64,000 bases of DNA from the NCBI GenBank assembly GCA_949358305.1, contig OX442318.1, positions 4,016,501 to 4,080,500 on the forward strand. Direction: 5' to 3'. The notes below the pieces were generated by a model. The model did not search any database, was not told the origin of the DNA, and worked only from the letters and a program-made list of their open reading frames with translations. The stretch is from Strigamia acuminata (lineage: Eukaryota > Arthropoda > Chilopoda > Geophilomorpha > Linotaeniidae). Positions 46,258 to 57,947 of the stretch are shown here, in pieces (position 1 is the stretch's first letter; the number at the start of each line of letters is the position of its first letter). Both the position numbers and the translations under genes were made by a program.

Positions 46258-48550
46258 AGGAACGGTCACGTCGCCTGAATTGGAGAATGACTTTGATACT
46301 TCGAGTTCGGACTCGTTCAATGGGTCATTTTCTGACGACGACAGTGTTGCTGGCGACCCGATAATTCAGAAGGCTCCGGGGATCCCGGAGGTCCTAGAAG
46401 TTCCGGAGATTCCGGAACCCCCTCCTGCGATACAGGAAGTTCCACAACCTGTTCCGCAGCAAAAAGTGAAACCCGCATTGCCCACGACCCCAAAGCCTAC
46501 TTTTAGACCTGAATTGAGGCCAGTCGCTAAACAGGCAGCTCAGCAACCCCCACTCATGCCCGTTGAGGGGAACCCTATTCTTGGGGACGGGGATACAGGG
46601 GATGAGCCTGTTGAAGAAATTGGTGGGGCGAAGGGGGATGATGGGAATTACTTCAACATCTATCCTGACAATGATGGGGAACCTGAAATTCCTCCTGGGA
46701 TTCAAACACGGCGTGGATCACGATCAAAGAAAAAGCAAGGGAACGTGATGTTGCATCCGGAACTACTGCCGTTAAACATGGCGGAATGGGAACGACGCGC
46801 ATCCGTCCGTAGAGACGGAGCGACGGCGGGACAAATAGATGTTGTTTACATCACGCCCTTAAAGGACAAGATAAGAAGTCGAGTTGATATCGCACGGTGG
46901 TGCGATGAAGAAGGGTACGCATATGATGCGACCTTATTTGACTTTAAGACATTAGAGGGGGACAGTGAACCGTTAGGGTTTGCAGGTTTCTGTGCCGTCG
47001 AGCCAGAAACCTACGAAGAAGCCATGTACCACATCAAGCGTCCTGATTGGATAAAAGCCATGAGAGAGGAAATTGATGTGTTCGATGAAAGAACGGTTTA
47101 CAAGGAAGTTGACAAAACAACTTTAGACGAGGGTACGACTCTCTTGGGATCGAAATGGATATACAAAATGAAGCGCGACCACACGGGTGTTATCCAACGC
47201 TACCGAGCCCGACTCGTCGCACGGGGCTTTAAGCAAAAGCCCGGAGTTGACTTTACGGAGGTGTTCTCCCCCGTCGTCAACTTCGTGCTAGTGATAGTGT
47301 TCTTTTGCACTTTGGTGATACTCAAGGGATGGCGGGATTTACACCTGGATATCAAGGCCGCGTACCTTTACGGGGACCTCGATACGGTACAGTACATGGA
47401 GATCCCCAAGGGATATCGTACCGCCCATAATAAGCATAAGTGCTGGATGCTTTTAAAAGCACTTTATGGATTACACCAGTCCGGTCGTATGTGGTACCAG
47501 GTCCTCCACATACGACTACTTGAATTGGGCTTTCAACCGTTGTTGGGTTTAAACTGTGTCTATGCCCTAGACAACGACGCGATAGTCATCTTCTACGTGG
47601 ACGATATCGTGCTGTTCTCGAAGGATGACTATGTGGAACAATGCGTTTTGAAGTGGTTACGGGAATCGTTTGAAGTAGTGAGTCTGGGACCCGTAACTTT
47701 ACTTTTAGGAATCGAGTTTGATAGGTCCGGGGGCATGATTAAAATCCACCAACGGAAATATATTGAAAAGCTTTGTAAAGCGTACGGGATTGACTCGTGC
47801 CATCGAGTAAAGGTTCCAGTAACCCCGGGAACCATGATTCAAAGTGTAAGAACCGGAGAAAGGGTTGACACCTCATTCCCGTACAGATCTCTGGTCGGAA
47901 GTCTGTTGTTCATCGCCAGCCGAACCAGACCCGACATACTGTTTTCAGTAATAGTGCTTTCCCAGTATAACGAGACGCATTCGACGCGCCATGTCAATAT
48001 GTTACTGCAGGTCCTGCGATATTTGGCCACCACGTCGAATTATTCGATTAACTTATCGAACTGTAAAAACGAGAATTTGACAGTTTACACCGACGCGTCG
48101 TTTGCCCTAGATCAAGACAGACGACGAAGCTTTGGGGGACATATTGTCTATATGGGTGGCATTCCCATCTCGTGGAATTGCCACAAACAATCGATGACCT
48201 CCCTGTCGATCATGGAGAGCGAATTTCTCGCCGTGGTCGATGGGGTGAAAGAAGTTATTTGGCTCGAGCGCCTTTACGACGCGAAGATAATGTTTTGTCT
48301 CGAGCGAAATACGCCCTGTGTTTTTGCGGATAGCCAGCCGGCTATCCAATACTGCAAGAATAGGATCGAGAACAGGGCAAATAAACATATAGACGTGAAG
48401 CTCCATTTCGTTAGAGATTGGTTTGAGAAAGGAACGTTTTTGATCGAGCATGTTTCCGGCGAATTAAATGTCGCGGATATCCTAACGAAATGGTTAGCAA
48501 AGTCCCGGTTGAACGCACTGTGCGAGTACATTTTTGTGATAGACAAATAG
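46258..48550 (+). pseudogene. Ty1/copia retrotransposon pol, 5'-truncated (RT and RNase H)
   Basis: An open frame of about 760 codons runs to a stop at 48548-48550 but has no ATG near its left end: it opens at the junction with repeat E. Order: proline- and acid-rich linker, then the copia-type reverse transcriptase (G-S-K-W-I-Y-K-M-K, R-L-V-A-R-G-F, D-I-K-A-A-Y-L, the catalytic Y-V-D-D) and RNase H (T-D-A-S-F, M-E-S-E, A-D-S-Q-P-A-I, K-H-I-D-V-K, A-D-I-L-T-K). Gag, protease and integrase are missing, as are the 5' LTR and primer-binding site. The remaining frame is intact, which suggests recent insertion. It cannot transpose alone. Confidence 0.9.
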
Positions 48551-48568
48551 CTAAACAAAGGGGGATTT

Positions 48569-49034
48569 GTTGGGTTGATGTTTTGCTGTTTGTCCCCGTG
48601 CGCGCGTGTGAAGTTAAATGCACCTTTACGGCTTAGTGCATTTGATGTGTTATTGCTTCTAGACCTGTTCATGTGATCGGTCAATCCTGGTTTTTATTCA
48701 ATGCGTGTTACGGTACCGCGACCGATCATTATTTGCGATAACACATCTCACATTGTCATCCGCTCTAAAGAGCACTTATTGTTTGCTTTGTTTTGGATCA
48801 AGTTTATTGATTAACTTGGCCTGCTCTTAATGTAAAGAATGGATCATTGTGTAAAGACAATGATTCGTTCTGTCTTTTGTTTTGTACGAGATCGAGGACA
48901 ATTAGCCTCGAACTCAAGTGATTTTTACTACACCTTTTGTAATAAAAGATGGCGGACGCGTGTCCGATTTATCCGCCCAGCCAAAACGATGTTTCGAGTT
49001 ATTTAGGCAGCGCACAGGCCATCACAACTCTTCA
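48569..49034 (+). mobile_element. 3' LTR of the copia element
   Basis: A polypurine tract AAACAAAGGGGGATT directly precedes TGTTGGGTTGATG, the usual TGTTGG start of copia LTRs. The LTR ends ACTCTTCA, after which family E resumes with GGTAGCCCG. In the uninterrupted E copy (near 56366) the site reads GGGTTGGTAGCCCG, so GGTAG would be the 5-bp target duplication. Confidence 0.8.
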
Positions 49035-49969
49035 GGTAGCCCGTGAGTAATATCTTCAAGATGTTGCGATAAACAACTACCTGGATAATCGTAATCCAAC
49101 GGCAGTGGCCAAGTAATATTTTACCCGGTGCTCGATCAGTGGATCCCGTCATCGTAAGGCATGCTGGCGGATGGAGGAGTCAAATCCTCCCGCGATGGTT
49201 CTCTCGACCGTCGTGACGGTCCCCGCCCCATTGTACCCTCCGGGTTAGTAACCCGTGAACGATATATAAAATATATCGTGTTAAACAAATTACTCGGGCA
49301 TTGGTAATCCTGTATTGGCAATATCTTTTAAACCCGGTAAGTCCATAGAAATGTTTACCTGGTGGTTGGTACCACCGATAGCGAGTTAAAGCACACAATT
49401 AAATACTCGGCGCCTGATCACGAGATCTTGTCGTCGTAAGGCATGCTGGCGGATGGAGTCTCAACAACTCCCGCGACGTTCTCTTAATTGTCGTGACGGT
49501 CCCCGCCCAATTAATATTTATACAACAATTCATTTGTTGTATTCCACTAATTACTTTACTTTTATTCACTTGGAACATGGAATATTCTGCTGAATATTCC
49601 TACTTATGCGAAGGACTCTTCGCATTATTAGATACTCGAGCTGCGGACCAAATACGTCTCCGTAGCGATATTTGTGACGATGCCGCAAGTCAGCCGTATC
49701 CCTTTGGCTTCGCCCGGATCCTCAACCAGTTGATGCCGCCCGTTTACACGCGTCAAGAACCCATCTTTGTTATTGTTAATATTTAATAATAAATATGTTA
49801 TGTCACACTAAAACTGTAAGTTATTTCTACTTGATCACATATTCATGTTTGTAAAGACTTCCGTAGCTTATCTCGGTTAGGTTGTTGCTAAACTTAGCAA
49901 CGTCTTGTATAAACCGAATTATCTATCTCAAAAGGACTAATAAATTAGCCCAAAAGTAGAATCGTCACA
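49035..49969 (+). repeat. Family E repeat, right part; first 740 bp duplicate 45517-46257
   Basis: 49035-49774 is a direct repeat of 45517-46257 with few differences. The rest continues to the E terminus CGTCACA at 49969, after which U8 intron sequence (TATCCAAGATATCC) starts. Confidence 0.7.
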
Positions 49970-50109
49970 GTATCCAAGATATCCAAGATATCAACAACAA
50001 ATTCAGTCAAATTATGATCCCAAATATCCAAATTAGACCTTGCAAATTCAGCAATCATATGGAATGGTTTGGAGATTTGTAAATGGCAGATTACTATGAC
50101 AGCACACTA

Positions 50110-51538
50110 AGGGGTTTCATTAAATGAGCGATTATTGTGATTAGTTGATTCTTGCAATAATCATAATCATTGATTTATTGTGGGTCCAACAAAAATTTGA
50201 TTATGTCATTATTGTTACGATGGGGGGAATTGTTTAAATTTTAACCTATATAAATGTGGTGATCTCAAAATTTTTCACCAACTTAGAAGATAAAATTAAT
50301 TGTCTTCTAATTAATTTGACTGTGGCACACGCCAAGTCAGATCATGTGACCGAGGGGAGGAATCCTCTCTAGGCACATATCACCTCAGGTTGTCCGGGGG
50401 TGAAGACGGTTATTAACCGTTATGGTGCAATATGGTGTAATAACCACTAGTTGCACCCATTTGAGCTAATTGCGCAGGTTTTCTGCGCAATATTGAAGCG
50501 TGCCGGGCTCGCGCCCAAGCTTCAATCGGCACTCTAAAATACAACACACAAACCACAACATCACTGCTCTTTCCTCTGAATTAGTATTGACAGTGTGAGT
50601 TTTAGTTTCACCAGCTATCTTTGTACAAGAACCGTACAAAGCCAGCTATCCTGCTTGAATTAGCCGCAGCTAATTCCAGCAATCGTAACGAGAAGTTCCC
50701 GATCCGAGTGAACCATCGCCATCGTTGTCGCGCGAACGGCAACCATCGCCATCGTACCTGGACCGGACGCCTGCAGCCGTCAACCACCGCCGCCGAGCCG
50801 TCGCACGAGCCGCAGAAGAAACCCACGAGAACCATCGTCTTTGACCATCGTTCGTGAGTTTGTAAACGAAGACAACCAGCCTTCGTCGTAACAGCTTTTT
50901 AGTTGTTTAAGCGCCATTTCAGCGCTTTGTAGCTTGCAACAGTCGTTGCAAGCCCTTCCATTGTATTTTTCCCGCTCATTATTACGCGACTTGTCGCTTT
51001 CAATCTCTTCTCATAATCGTATTTTAACTAGTCATTGTATATTCGATAAATAAAGATATCGTGTCATTTTATACTGATAAAACTGTCTCCTTTATTTTCT
51101 CCTAATAAATTAACCCTAGATAATTTGTAAGGCCGCTGATTGTAAGTCTCAAGTAGCATTCACCTGCGGTATCCACGCTATATTAATTAGTAATTTAGTG
51201 TGAAAAACCCGGATCGCAGCATAAATACGTAGCAATTGTTTAAAAAAAGTTAGTACAAATAATAATTGCAACTACCTAACTCGTTTCATGTGTTCAGTTT
51301 AACCTAAACTGAGCAGACTTTGTTAAATTATGACTTTGTGTAGTTTATGCGGGTCTGGTGCCGCCATGTTGGTTTCAGTTGAGATAGCACTTATAATCGG
51401 CCCAAGTCAGCAGAAAATCATGGTTTGGGGTGATTACTTGATTAGTTGCTTATTTGGTGAAATGATTATTCTTGGGATTGGTTGAATCCAGTCACATGAC
51501 ACATCAAGTAATCGAATAATCAAGTAAGGGATTTCCCT
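50110..51538. mobile_element. MITE (AGGGGTTTC ends) in U8 intron 4, split by solo LTR F
   Basis: Same element as 3811-4306 in U1, TA-flanked. The solo LTR at 50255-51221 lies inside it. Confidence 0.7.
50255..51221. mobile_element. Solo LTR, family F, copy 2
   Basis: Starts TGTGGTGATCTC and ends GGATCGCAGCA, with TAAA on both sides (50251-50254 and 51222-51225). Collinear with 26225-27163. The U1 MITE gives the empty site (near 3952). Confidence 0.85.
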
Positions 51539-51652
51539 TACTGTTAGATTTGAATAATTTGGGTGTTGTGTGTATAATGACATCACGTTTGTTGCCATAT
51601 TCTCAATTTAAATTTTTTTTAAATCACTGCCATCAAGGGCTCACTTACTCAC

Positions 51653-52657
51653 TTTTTTGAAACGAAATCCAACTTTGCTATTTGTTGCTGAACCTAAGCA
51701 ATATCCATATTGGAAATCAAAAGGGAACTTCAGTGTTATCTAAAATCAAGAACATTAAGAGTCTTATTTGAACGTTTTATACATCAATGACTACCAAACA
51801 TGAGCAAAATGATTAGCATAATTGTTTAAACATTAATCTCAAGTGACACATGTATACTTATGTGGAGTATTTACCAGTGTTAGGGATATTCCTGGTAACA
51901 ACTCTGGTATTTTTAAATCGTAGCCTACTTTTGTGTATATTTCAGAGCCGTACAGTGTTCTTCCAACTGTAATTGAAATATTAAATTAACTTCTTTTGGA
52001 ACAGTTATAAATAATTTAAAGAAATGACCCTCTACTCTGGTACATGTACCCCTTGGATTTAATTCTTGTGTGAGAGTTTGATTCAAATCAACATGTATCT
52101 GGAATTATAATGAAATGAATGCATCTATTAATAATGTAAATAGTAAAAAAAAATCAAAATGTTTATGCATCTCGATATATTACTTTGCAATTATGTGTTT
52201 CGTCAATTGCAAATACTCTCTGAATAATTTGGAAACTGTAGTTCAAATTCCACATTTTTGTGAGATCAACATCAGGTATTGGTATTAGTAAATCCAAAGG
52301 CATTACAGAATCCTTGTCATATATACGAATTTCATGCGAATTGTAGTAGTCCTTCACATACTTGTTTAGTGGCACACACACGTGTGTATCAGGAATGGTG
52401 AATTCTTCCATCTTCTTTTCGGTGACATCGAGAGCTTTTGGGCCGGAGAGATAGTAGGATAAGCGGTCATACATTTGGTACGAATAAATGAGAATGCAGA
52501 TGACGACAAGAAGAACCCAAAAAACACGAAATAGAATATTGCGTTTCTTATCGATCATTGGGTGAAATTCTTGAGGAAATGCGCTTCTTTGGTTTTCTTC
52601 CACGTTTAAATGTTTTACTATTGTGCGAATTCTTTTTCGGATTCGATGATTAGCCAT
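51653..52657 (-). pseudogene. U8: 5' fragment of a DEG/ENaC gene (exons 1-4)
   Basis: Exons 52657-52184, 52098-52029, 51966-51875 and 51739-51653 are open and correctly phased, encoding TM1-A and the first part of ectodomain A. Exons are closest to U1 and U3. After exon 4 the gene is lost: intron 4 is full of transposons and ends at the family E terminus (49969), and no exon 5 follows. Unless it splices to something distant, it would make only a membrane-anchored stub. Its 5' flank resembles U5, not U3. Confidence 0.75.
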
Positions 52658-52686
52658 GACACTGTAAAACATTATTATTATTAATA

Positions 52687-52869
52687 CACCAAAACTCTTT
52701 ATAACGAATCGCGATATAACGAATTATCGATATAACGTATACCTAATAATGGCCGGTTTGGTTGGCTGGTCATAGAACACCATGTTAAAAAATTTAGATG
52801 TAACGAATACTCGTTATGATGAATTGATTTTTCGGGTACCTTGCGATTCGTTATAAAGAGGTTTGACTG
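52687..52869. mobile_element. Short Tigger-type MITE just upstream of U8 exon 1
   Basis: Same insertion as 34223-34405 at U5. Confidence 0.65.
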
Positions 52870-54279
52870 TAGTTGCTGTGCTAGACTTAAAGTTTTGGAT
52901 TTCTGCTGAACATAAATATGCTTGATACAAAGCATTACAAATATAAGATTGCAATGACAAGAAAATTTATTAAAATAGTATAAAAAAAATTTATGGTATA
53001 AATTATAATTTTCATGTTAACACGATTAAGCTTACCTCGTCTCCAACTGCTGTGTAAAATCTTGTGTTAATGCTGAACTGCTCTGTCCACAGTCAGTCGC
53101 CCTCATTGGTTGTGTGTTGACCACACTACGTGGAAGAAAGTACTCGTGTGAGCAATAATATTAGAATAAAACATTGGCCATGTAGAAGTACAGTCGTGTT
53201 CAAAAAAACTGGACCCTCACTCTATGCTGGCAATTGAAATTGTGAGTAATTTTGTTTTTTGCCACTAGGTTAAACACCAGACATCAACAGGTGATAATAC
53301 TTGTATAATCTTATCTGCTACTGTATACAATTTTCTAATTATAATTATTAGTAATTCATAAACAGAACTTCTAAATGACTTTTTTGATACATGACTGTTA
53401 AAGATGTATGAAATGTAAAAAACAACTGCAATTTGGGTGATTATTTGGGAACTATAAAATGCTTTCATTCCTTTTCAATTGCTTATTACCGGTAAATTAT
53501 AATTCCCTCTGAAAATAATGGCAATTCTCCAAATTACATTTTCGTTTTCAATTAAATTTGTGTAAACAAGTTTTTAGGTTTTTAATTAAAAGGTGAAATG
53601 ACTTAGAAAAGTGAACTTACAGCTAATAGTTTCTCGTATTTTTCTTGCTAATTAATCAATATTACACGTGTATTATCGATCGTTACGAAGTTTTCCCGCC
53701 AACAAAAGCCATTTAGCGGCGAATGCAGTTAGTTACAATTACGACCATGTGTATCCTGAATCCAGCAACATGGTCCACAAAGTGTGTAATTGTTAATTAT
53801 GACCATGAAAAACCCCGTTTAATCCCATGCAATCTGAAGTGCATAAAAATTATGTTTGTTTTAAATAAAAATTACCTAGTCCATCAAAATTTCACCAAAA
53901 CTGGATGTGATACTGCTCCGCGACACATTGAGACAAAAATATCAGTCCACGACCTTACACCGCTTATAGTTTCCGTAGAAATGCCAGAAACGATTTTGTA
54001 GCTGGTCTCGAGTCTGACAGTTATTTATTGCTCGTAATTATACATAGCTGTTTTGCTAAGGGTTTATTTACTCATTTAATACTTTATAACCGGTACACAC
54101 AATTTAATGGTTTTTATCAGGAAATTGAACACGCATGTGTTATATTCTGCCCCGATACAATGTTGTCCTATTTCCCAATTGGTTGAGCCAGATTACACCT
54201 AACTGCGTACTGTGCTCTACTACGAGGAAAAGTAATTCTTTTTATTTTCAATGAATTTTAGTGTAAAAATGATTAGAAT
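52870..54279. promoter_or_regulatory. 5' flank and upstream block of U8
   Basis: Leader segment with donor boundary at 53036, a second donor-like site at 53621, then the shared upstream block (53655-54279). Matches U5 35160-36500 except that the TTAA MITE and the extra 26-bp units are absent. Confidence 0.45.
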
Positions 54280-54283
54280 GATG

Positions 54284-55284
54284 TGTCGCGCTCTACTCTC
54301 ACTGTCGCTAACTCGTGGTATGAGTCACTCTCTAATCTCACAATACCGCTTTACTCAAGCGGTTACCCAAAAGAATATGACACGACAAACAATGTAAAAT
54401 GGTAAATATAATAAATGTATTTATTATATGGGAATTTACAGTTAAAAGGGATAAAATATGTAAAGGAATAAAGGTAAAAGGTAAGGTGTGTGAAGTTGGC
54501 GGGAAACTGGTCGAGGTCGTCCTTTGTTGGCGCTCTGGATCCAAGATGGCGTCCGCGTGGCAACGTGATGTCGTCTTGGGCCGGCGTGGCAATGAATGGC
54601 GTCCTCGTCTCACGTTTCTCGTTCGGTCCTTCGGGCTCATGCTGGTCGGGCGCGAGTGAATGCCTAGTTAAAGGGCTTACTTCTGGTCTGTTGTCTAGGT
54701 TTAGGGTTTTGTGTAGGTGTCCGGCGATCACACAGCGGCGGACGCTTGGTGGTTCCCGGCGATATACACAGCGGCGGGAACGCTCGTCGTGGTTACTGCA
54801 ATTTAGGCTTGTGCGACCGTTTGTCTGCACAACTCGCTAAATTGGAGTAGGTTTACTATTTCTAGCTGGCTTGCTAAAATAGTGTGGTAATCTTGTTTCG
54901 CAGGTTACTCTGCGGAGGTTAACACAAATCAATCGTACTCACGTTGGAAGTCCCTTGTCCTAGGTCACTCCTTAAGTCTTTGTGCTTAGGCATGATCGTT
55001 GTAGGACGTTTGGCTTTTACGTGTATCTTGGTTGATTTTTGTGTTGGTTCTGCCCGCTCAGTGCAAGGCGAATTCCTTTGCACAAAGCGGGGGTTGACAG
55101 GTGACTAAAGCCACCCAATGGTGGAGAAGACGAATCTCCCCCACTCCCCCAGGGCAGACGCCCGTCCATTGACTGGAAGTCAATGCTCTGAGGGAAGGGA
55201 GGCGCGCGTGCGACTCCCCCTTCTCTACCCGTATGTAGGCCACGAGAGAAACTCTTCGTGCCCCACCCTAGTCGGGTCACCACA
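54284..55284. mobile_element. Solo LTR with GATG target duplication
   Basis: Starts TGTCGCGCTCTACTC and ends GGGTCACCACA, flanked by GATG (54280-54283 and 55285-55288). The matching U5 flank near 36498 is the empty site with a single GATG. 1001 bp, no internal genes. A related LTR-like piece with the same GGGTCACCACA end lies at about 59184-60004. Confidence 0.85.
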
Positions 55285-55340
55285 GATGGATTTTATTTAT
55301 TTGATAATAAAATATTTATTTTAATTGCTAAAATAAGCTA

Positions 55341-57306
55341 TGACGATTCTACTTTTTGGCTAAATAATAAGCCATTAAACGTGATAAATCGGTCGGAACA
55401 AGACATTGCTAAGCCTAACAATAACCTAACCGAGATAAGCTACGGAAATATGTGCAACGTGAATAACTAATCAGAATAACGAATAACTTGCGGTTTTACA
55501 TGAAACATACGTTTATCAACGAGATACAACTGGTTCTGGGTTGTGGGCACGTGTAAATGTGTGACGGTTATAAACCCGTATTTATCAATGTTCACACTAG
55601 GTGGCGCTGTTTAAATAACACGTGCAGTTTAAACTCGAGAAAGTTAAGAGTTATGATTAATCATTACTTAGAGAAGATAAATAAAATATAATTATTTTAT
55701 TAAAACGCAATTAAGTATTATTACTTAAAGGTATTGATTCTATCTATCGAATCAATACTCAATTTACTTACCTGTCGAAGGGGACCAACCGGACCCTTCT
55801 GGATAGTCTTATATTAGGTCCGGACTAAGGACCCACGAATCCGTCGATTCAGGCACCCGATTGGCTGTCGCCAATCAGATTATTCTTCAGAACTATATAA
55901 GCTCTGGTTTTCCAACCAGTCACCCCTTGGCTTGATAACTGAATATGTCTATATTGTCTGTAGTTGAATTGTTGTTATCGTTTGATCTCACTTTCTCTAT
56001 CGACACATCAGGCCTTCTCAGTTCTTCACAATTAGTATTAATACTAGATTGTTATTGCTTGTTGTAGGGCTATTTCGGGAAGGCTAACTCCGGTAATAGA
56101 CATGTTAAATACATGAAATGGCCCCGTAACGTTAGCCTGCTGCTCTAAGGAGCAGCGAGAGTTCGTACGGTGGCATAATATAATGTTCCTATACAGTAGG
56201 CCTTGCCAGATGGAAGTGGGCCCCTCAGCTAACTGGCCTCAGTCCGCTGCAGGATGGCTGTTGTATTTGATCCCTCAGGTCCCCAATATTCTGTGGTTGG
56301 TCCTTCCGTACGTTAAAGGTCGGTAAAGGGCCAATGTACAGGCGACACGCCGGGTTGGTAGCCCGTGAGTAACATCTAAAGATGTTACGTTAAACAATTA
56401 CCGTATATACCCGCGTATAATGCGACCCGCGCATAATGCGACCCCCCAAATCAAGCGCTGTTTTTGGTAATAAATAGTGTACCACAACAATGCAAAATAA
56501 CAAAAGAAGAGGTTATTTATTTAAAAGAAAATGTTAGATTGTTGGTTTGATAACCCTAACAGGACATGTATATATAGAAATATGGATAAACGTACGTTAT
56601 ATGTCCATAATATGTATGTTGTATGTCCATAAAGTGTACGTTACATTTTTTTTTATTATGCGCGTACAGTGCGACCCCCCCAATTAGAGGTCCTAAAATC
56701 TTAATAAATTTCTCGCACTATACGCGAGTATATACGGTACCTGGATCATGGTGATCCAACAGTTCAGCTGTTAATATTTTGCCGGTGCTCGATCAAGGGA
56801 TCCCGACATCGTAAGGCATGCTGGCGGATGGAGGAGTCAAATCCTCCCGCGATGGTTCTCGCGACCGTCGTGACGGTCCCAGCCCCATCGTATACTCCGG
56901 GTTGGTAGCCCGTGAACAGTATTTCAAATACTGTGTTAAACAAACTACTCGGGTATTAGTAATCCTGTCTTGGCAATGCCATAGAAATGTTTGCTCGGTG
57001 GTTGGTACCACCGATAGCGACTTGTCGTGTACAATCAAATACTCGGCGCATGATCACGAGATCTTGTCGTCGTAAGGCATGCTGGCGGATGGAGCCTCAA
57101 CAACTCCCGCGATGGTCCCCTCGACTGTCGTGATTGTCCCCGCCCAAATAATAATTACCTAACAATAAATTGTTATGTTACACTAATCATTTTTGTATTC
57201 ACTTGATACTGGAATATTCTAAAGAATATTCCTACCCATGCAAAGGACTCTTCGCATTATTAGATATTCGTGCTGCGGGACCAAATATACCTCTGTAGCG
57301 ATATTT
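55341..57306. repeat. Reversed E piece followed by a nested E copy
   Basis: 55341-55559 is the reversed right end of E, as at 36559. At 55560 a second E copy begins (TGTGACGGTTATAAACCC) in plus orientation and runs to about 57306, where it breaks into the U9 3' flank. It carries two structured modules and a MITE at 56401-56737. This copy lacks the copia insertion and so shows the empty target. Confidence 0.65.
56401..56737. mobile_element. MITE with CCGTATATACCCGCGTATAATGCG termini
   Basis: Inverted ends CCGTATATACCCGCGTATAA / GCACTATACGCGAGTATATACGG (shown in part) with TA duplication. The copy of E at 45517 has the empty site. Confidence 0.8.
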
Positions 57307-57734
57307 AGACTGGTTTAATGGCAATAAATTAGATTGAATGATTTTTGGAATGTTTTAGTTTTAATTACTTTTTGATGGTAACAATTGAAGTGATGAGGCT
57401 CTAAAATACACTTAAGATTTTCTTGTAGCAACTTTTTTAATGCTATCATCCATTTGCACACATGAGGCGATCTGAACCACAATCTTATAAACATTCGTGC
57501 AACTGAAAGCATCACACAGTTTTGTATGCAAAGTATGTAGATACACCAAATTCTGTATTTGTATGGTACTTGTAGATACATTCCAGAACAAAACGTGTAG
57601 AAAAATAATGGTATAAAAAAAGAAGCTGTTTTCAAAACGTTGTGTTATAGGTATTTGTTTGTGTTTTTGTTTTGTCATGATAAAAGATGCAAAAATAAAC
57701 ATGCCAACACCAAAAACACTTACAACATGACTTT

Positions 57735-57800
57735 TTAAGTACACCTTACTATGTAACTAACCATTGGGCGAAGTCTCTTTCGGATTCTAAGATTAGCCAT
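57735..57800 (-). pseudogene. DEG/ENaC exon-1 start relic (MANLRIRKRLRP)
   Basis: Twelve residues match the MANHRIRKRIRT start of U3-U5 and U8, then the frame hits a stop after 21 residues. It sits downstream of U9, where the first exon of a next array member would be expected. A GTTAGT near the break might be a donor. The U7 flank has the same relic without the ATG. Confidence 0.5.
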
Positions 57801-57947
57801 TACAATTTTAGAAGTAATTTAGAAATTATAACATTGTAAACATCATTTAAAATAATTTATGCTCAATTCAAACAGGTGCTCTAAAGTGACAGTTGTGCAA
57901 AAGCTATTCTAGACTTAAAGTAATTATTATCAAGCAGTATTTCTACT

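Noticed and set aside
54363-54840. Overlapping frames of 86-155 residues on both strands
   Set aside because: They lie within a solo LTR and show no recognisable protein features.
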